Made by a program: the position numbers and the translations under genes. This document shows positions 62,601-64,000 of a stretch of DNA of 64,000 bases, one piece after another. Under the pieces are notes generated by a model that worked only from the letters and a program-made list of their open reading frames with translations, was not told the origin of the DNA and made no database searches. Position 1 is the first letter of the stretch. Each line of letters starts with the position of its first letter. Origin of the DNA: Pseudomonas sp. DG56-2 (GTDB taxonomy: Bacteria > Pseudomonadota > Gammaproteobacteria > Pseudomonadales > Pseudomonadaceae); NCBI RefSeq assembly GCF_004803755.1, contig NZ_CP032311.1:4480501-4544500 (forward strand), given 5' to 3'.

Positions 62601-63161
62601 CAGGGCGACAGCCGCATGCAGGTATTCTTCGTCACCTGCGCGGTTGGTGCGCTGCACTTCGACGTAGAAGCGGTCCGGGAACATCGCCATCCAGTCTTGC
62701 AGCAGCGCCTGCGCTTCATCGGGGTTGCCATTGAGCAACGCCATGCCGATATCGCCCTCCCTGGCTGCCGACAAGGCAATCAGGCCTTCACTGGCAGGGG
62801 CGATCCAGTCACGCTCGATGATCACCAGGCCGTTGCGCTGGCCTTCGACCCAACCGCGGGAAATCAACTCGGTGAGATTGCGATAGCCCTGGGCATCCAT
62901 GGCCAAAAAACAGATTCGCGACAGCGGGGCATCCGGATCGCTATTGGCCAACCACAGATCAGCCCCACAAATCGGCTTGATGCCTGAGCCCATGGCGTTT
63001 TTGTAGAATTTGACCAGCGAGCACATGTTGCTCTGGTCGGTAACCGCTACGGCCGGCATGTTCATCGACGCCAATGCCTTGGCCAGCGGCTTGATCCGCA
63101 CCAGGCCGTCGACCAGGGAGAATTCAGTGTGCAGGCGAAGATGAACGAAAGAAGCCGACAT
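59640..63161 (-). CDS. dnaE: DNA polymerase III alpha subunit DnaE
   Basis: Catalytic subunit of the replicative polymerase, 1173 residues from MSASFVHLRLHTEFSLVDGL. The N-terminal PHP domain (about residues 1-280), the palm with the catalytic PDFDVDFCMDGRD (about residues 402-414), the fingers, tandem helix-hairpin-helix and OB-fold (about residues 1000-1080) occur in order. The frame upstream to 63218 has no homology. It lies between rnhB and accA, the usual lpxB-rnhB-dnaE-accA order. Confidence 0.98.
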   Translation of the reverse strand: MSASFVHLRLHTEFSLVDGLVRIKPLAKALASMNMPAVAVTDQSNMCSLVKFYKNAMGSGIKPICGADLWLANSDPDAPLSRICFLAMDAQGYRNLTELISRGWVEGQRNGLVIIERDWIAPASEGLIALSAAREGDIGMALLNGNPDEAQALLQDWMAMFPDRFYVEVQRTNRAGDEEYLHAAVALADKLNAPLVATNDVRFIKQSDYDAHETRVCIGEGRALDDPRRSRNYSDQQYLKSPEEMAELFSDLPDALANTVEIAKRCNIQVQLGKHFLPDFPTPNGMGIDDYLRHVSHEGLEERLAVLWPKETTPDYEEKRQVYLDRLKFELDIIIQMGFPGYFLIVMDFIKWAKNNGVPVGPGRGSGAGSLVAYVLKITDLDPLAYDLLFERFLNPERVSMPDFDVDFCMDGRDRVIEYVADAYGRNAVSQIITFGTMAAKAVVRDVARVQGKSYGLADRLSKMIPFEVGMTLDKAYEQEEVLRDFLKTDEDAKEIWDMALKLEGVCRGTGKHAGGVVIAPTKLTDFSPIACDEEGGGLVTQFDKDDVEAAGLVKFDFLGLRTLTIIKWAMETINREQAKQGLEDLNIDFIPLDDKKTFDLLQKAETTAVFQLESRGMKELIKKLKPDCLEDLIALVALFRPGPLQSGMVDDFINRKHGRAELAYPHSDYQYEGLKPVLAPTYGIILYQEQVMQIAQVMAGYTLGGADMLRRAMGKKKPEEMAKQRGGFIEGCASNNIDPDLAGNIFDLVEKFAGYGFNKSHSAAYGLVSYQTAWLKTHFPAPFMAAVLSADMHNTDKVVTLIEEVRSMKLRLDAPDVNSSDFKFTVNDDGRIVYGLGAIKGVGEGPVEAIVEARRNGPFKDLFDFCERVDLKRINKRTLDALVRSGALDRLGPYFHDELKAYQANVDRNRAVLLATMEEAIKSAEQTARTADSGHADLFGGLFVEEDADVYAKHRNTRELTLKERLRGEKDTLGLYLTGHPIDEYEGEIRRFARQRIIDLKPARDTQTVAGMIIALRVMKNKKGDKMGFVTLDDRSGRIEASLFADAFMAAQPLLQTDAMVVVEGEVSNDDFSGGLRLRVKRVMSMEDARTNLAESLRLKVHSDALKGDRLTWLGELFKRHRGACPITMEYTGSDAKAMLQFGEGWRIDPADGLIQALRDQFGRENVFLQYR

Positions 63162-63177
63162 GATGATCCTATAGCAA

Positions 63178-63212
63178 CACAAAACAACAAGGCCCGGATT
63201 GTACCGGGCCTT
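63178..63212 (-). terminator. Terminator between rnhB and dnaE
   Basis: AAGGCCCGG and CCGGGCCTT with a six-base loop, followed on the minus strand by TTGTTGTTTTGTG. The interrupted T-run may give partial termination before dnaE. Confidence 0.75.
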
Positions 63213-63269
63213 GATCAAAACAGCAGCCTGTGAAGAGTGAACCAGACTGCTGACATTTACCTCACCCGA

Positions 63270-63899
63270 TCACACCTCTCCAAATCCGCTGGCAAGTGCA
63301 TCACGCGCTTCGAACGCCGCACGCACCGGGGCAAAGGAGCGCCGATGAATCGGCGTCGGCCCAAGGCGCGCCAGCGCTTCAAGATGCACCGGCGTCGGGT
63401 AGCCCTTGTGACCACCGATGCCATAACCTGGATAAATCAGCTCCAAAGCAGCCATTTCCCGGTCACGGGTAACCTTGGCCAGGATCGACGCAGCAGCAAT
63501 CGCCGGAACCTGGCTATCACCTTTGACCACCGGCGCTGCAGGCACTGACAGCTTGGGACAGCGATTGCCGTCGATCAAGGCCAACTTCGGCGTAACACTC
63601 AAGCCTTCGACCGCACGCTGCATAGCCAACATGGTGGCGTGCAGGATGTTCAACTGGTCGATTTCCTCGACTTCAGCACGGGCGATGCAGAAGCTCAGGG
63701 CTTTCTCGCAGATTTCATCGAACAGCTTTTCACGACGTGCTTCGGTCAGCTTCTTCGAATCATTCAGGCCGAGAATAGGCCGCTCTGGATCAAGAATTAC
63801 CGCAGCCGTCACCACCGCGCCACACAGAGGGCCACGGCCGACTTCGTCGACGCCAGCGACCAGGTCTTCGACCAGGTTGAAGTCCAGTCCTATTTGCAT
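63270..63899 (-). CDS. rnhB: Ribonuclease HII
   Basis: Endonuclease that removes RNA from RNA/DNA hybrids and misincorporated ribonucleotides. 209 residues. The catalytic motif is [13 protein letters not shown] (about residues 15-27), and a further Asp lies in [10 protein letters not shown]. The ATG is directly after the lpxB stop, with no spacer. Confidence 0.97.
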   Translation of the reverse strand: MQIGLDFNLVEDLVAGVDEVGRGPLCGAVVTAAVILDPERPILGLNDSKKLTEARREKLFDEICEKALSFCIARAEVEEIDQLNILHATMLAMQRAVEGLSVTPKLALIDGNRCPKLSVPAAPVVKGDSQVPAIAAASILAKVTRDREMAALELIYPGYGIGGHKGYPTPVHLEALARLGPTPIHRRSFAPVRAAFEARDALASGFGEV

Positions 63900-64000
63900 C
63901 TATCGAGTTTCCAGCAGAGCCAGCACTGCTTCAGCTGCCTGATTGGAGGCATCGCGGCGCAGGGTACGGTGAATCTGGTCAAAACCTTCAGTCTGCTGGG
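63900..64000 (-). CDS. lpxB: Lipid-A-disaccharide synthase LpxB (C-terminal end)
   Basis: The last 32 codons of a gene entering from the right edge (QQTEGFDQIHRTLRR to ALLETR, then TAG). The place directly before rnhB-dnaE-accA and the sequence fit the LpxB C-terminus. LpxB makes the lipid A disaccharide. Only this end is visible, so the call rests mainly on gene order. Confidence 0.75.
   Translation of the reverse strand, partial: QQTEGFDQIHRTLRRDASNQAAEAVLALLETR

Overview
The window is core chromosome of a fluorescent Pseudomonas, most likely of the P. putida/P. fluorescens lineages. The protein sequences (OprL/Pal, MutS, RecA, RpoS, AspS, TolB) read as Pseudomonas throughout. The gene order matches two blocks I know from that genus: the tol-pal/ruv/aspS/oprD/proS block and the recA/mutS/rpoS/surE/eno/pyrG/dnaE block. 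I see no insertion sequence, prophage, integrase or CRISPR array. Assignments rest on reading motifs and remembered families; no database search was run.

Layout. (1) 1-6.2 kb, minus strand: queC (start only) and queE (7-deazaguanine synthesis), then the cell-envelope operon ybgC-tolQ-tolR-tolA-tolB-pal-cpoB. (2) 6.3-14.5 kb, minus strand: ruvC-ruvA-ruvB, a YebC/PmpR regulator, aspS, a small zinc-ribbon protein, a ribbon-helix-helix protein and a Dps-like ferritin. A membrane-anchored cold-shock protein lies on the plus strand, followed by slyX and a HIT protein on the minus strand. (3) 15.2-31.4 kb, mainly plus strand: an OprD-family porin, proS, a lipoprotein, dinB (minus), two identical initiator tRNA units, the mprF-acvB lipid-modification pair, kup (minus), rimO, a GNAT enzyme, a pseudouridine-synthase-like protein that lacks the catalytic Asp, a YehS protein and trmO. 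(4) 31.4-37.7 kb: fpr with the divergent regulator finR, dgkA, an ErdR-type response regulator, a DTW-domain tRNA enzyme, small secreted and RHH proteins and a LOG-family protein. (5) 37.7-48.8 kb: recX-recA with a LexA box, pncC/cinA, mutS, fdxA, the small RNA gene rsmZ, and the minus-strand series ispF-truD-surE-pcm-nlpD-rpoS. (6) 48.8-64 kb: the formaldehyde-detoxification pair adhC-fghA with a divergent LysR regulator, then the minus-strand series lpxB-rnhB-dnaE-accA-tilS-pyrG-kdsA-eno-ftsB-ispD.

How it works together. Many genes are translationally coupled: TolR/TolA and TolA/TolB overlap, as do TruD/SurE and IspF/TruD. RpoS and the CsrA/RsmA-titrating RNA RsmZ sit side by side, a recognised Pseudomonas arrangement linking Gac/Rsm control with the stationary-phase sigma factor. 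DNA repair is well represented (ruvABC, dinB, recA, recX, mutS), with a clear SOS box at recA and a weaker candidate at dinB.

No wholly new multi-gene system is evident. The points most worth checking are the catalytic-residue-less pseudouridine synthase, a terminator whose U-tract runs into the ispF start codon, several long palindromes (upstream of the Dps gene, between pmpR and ruvC, and in the fdxA leader), a three-codon minigene abutting mutS, and the tandem initiator tRNA units.
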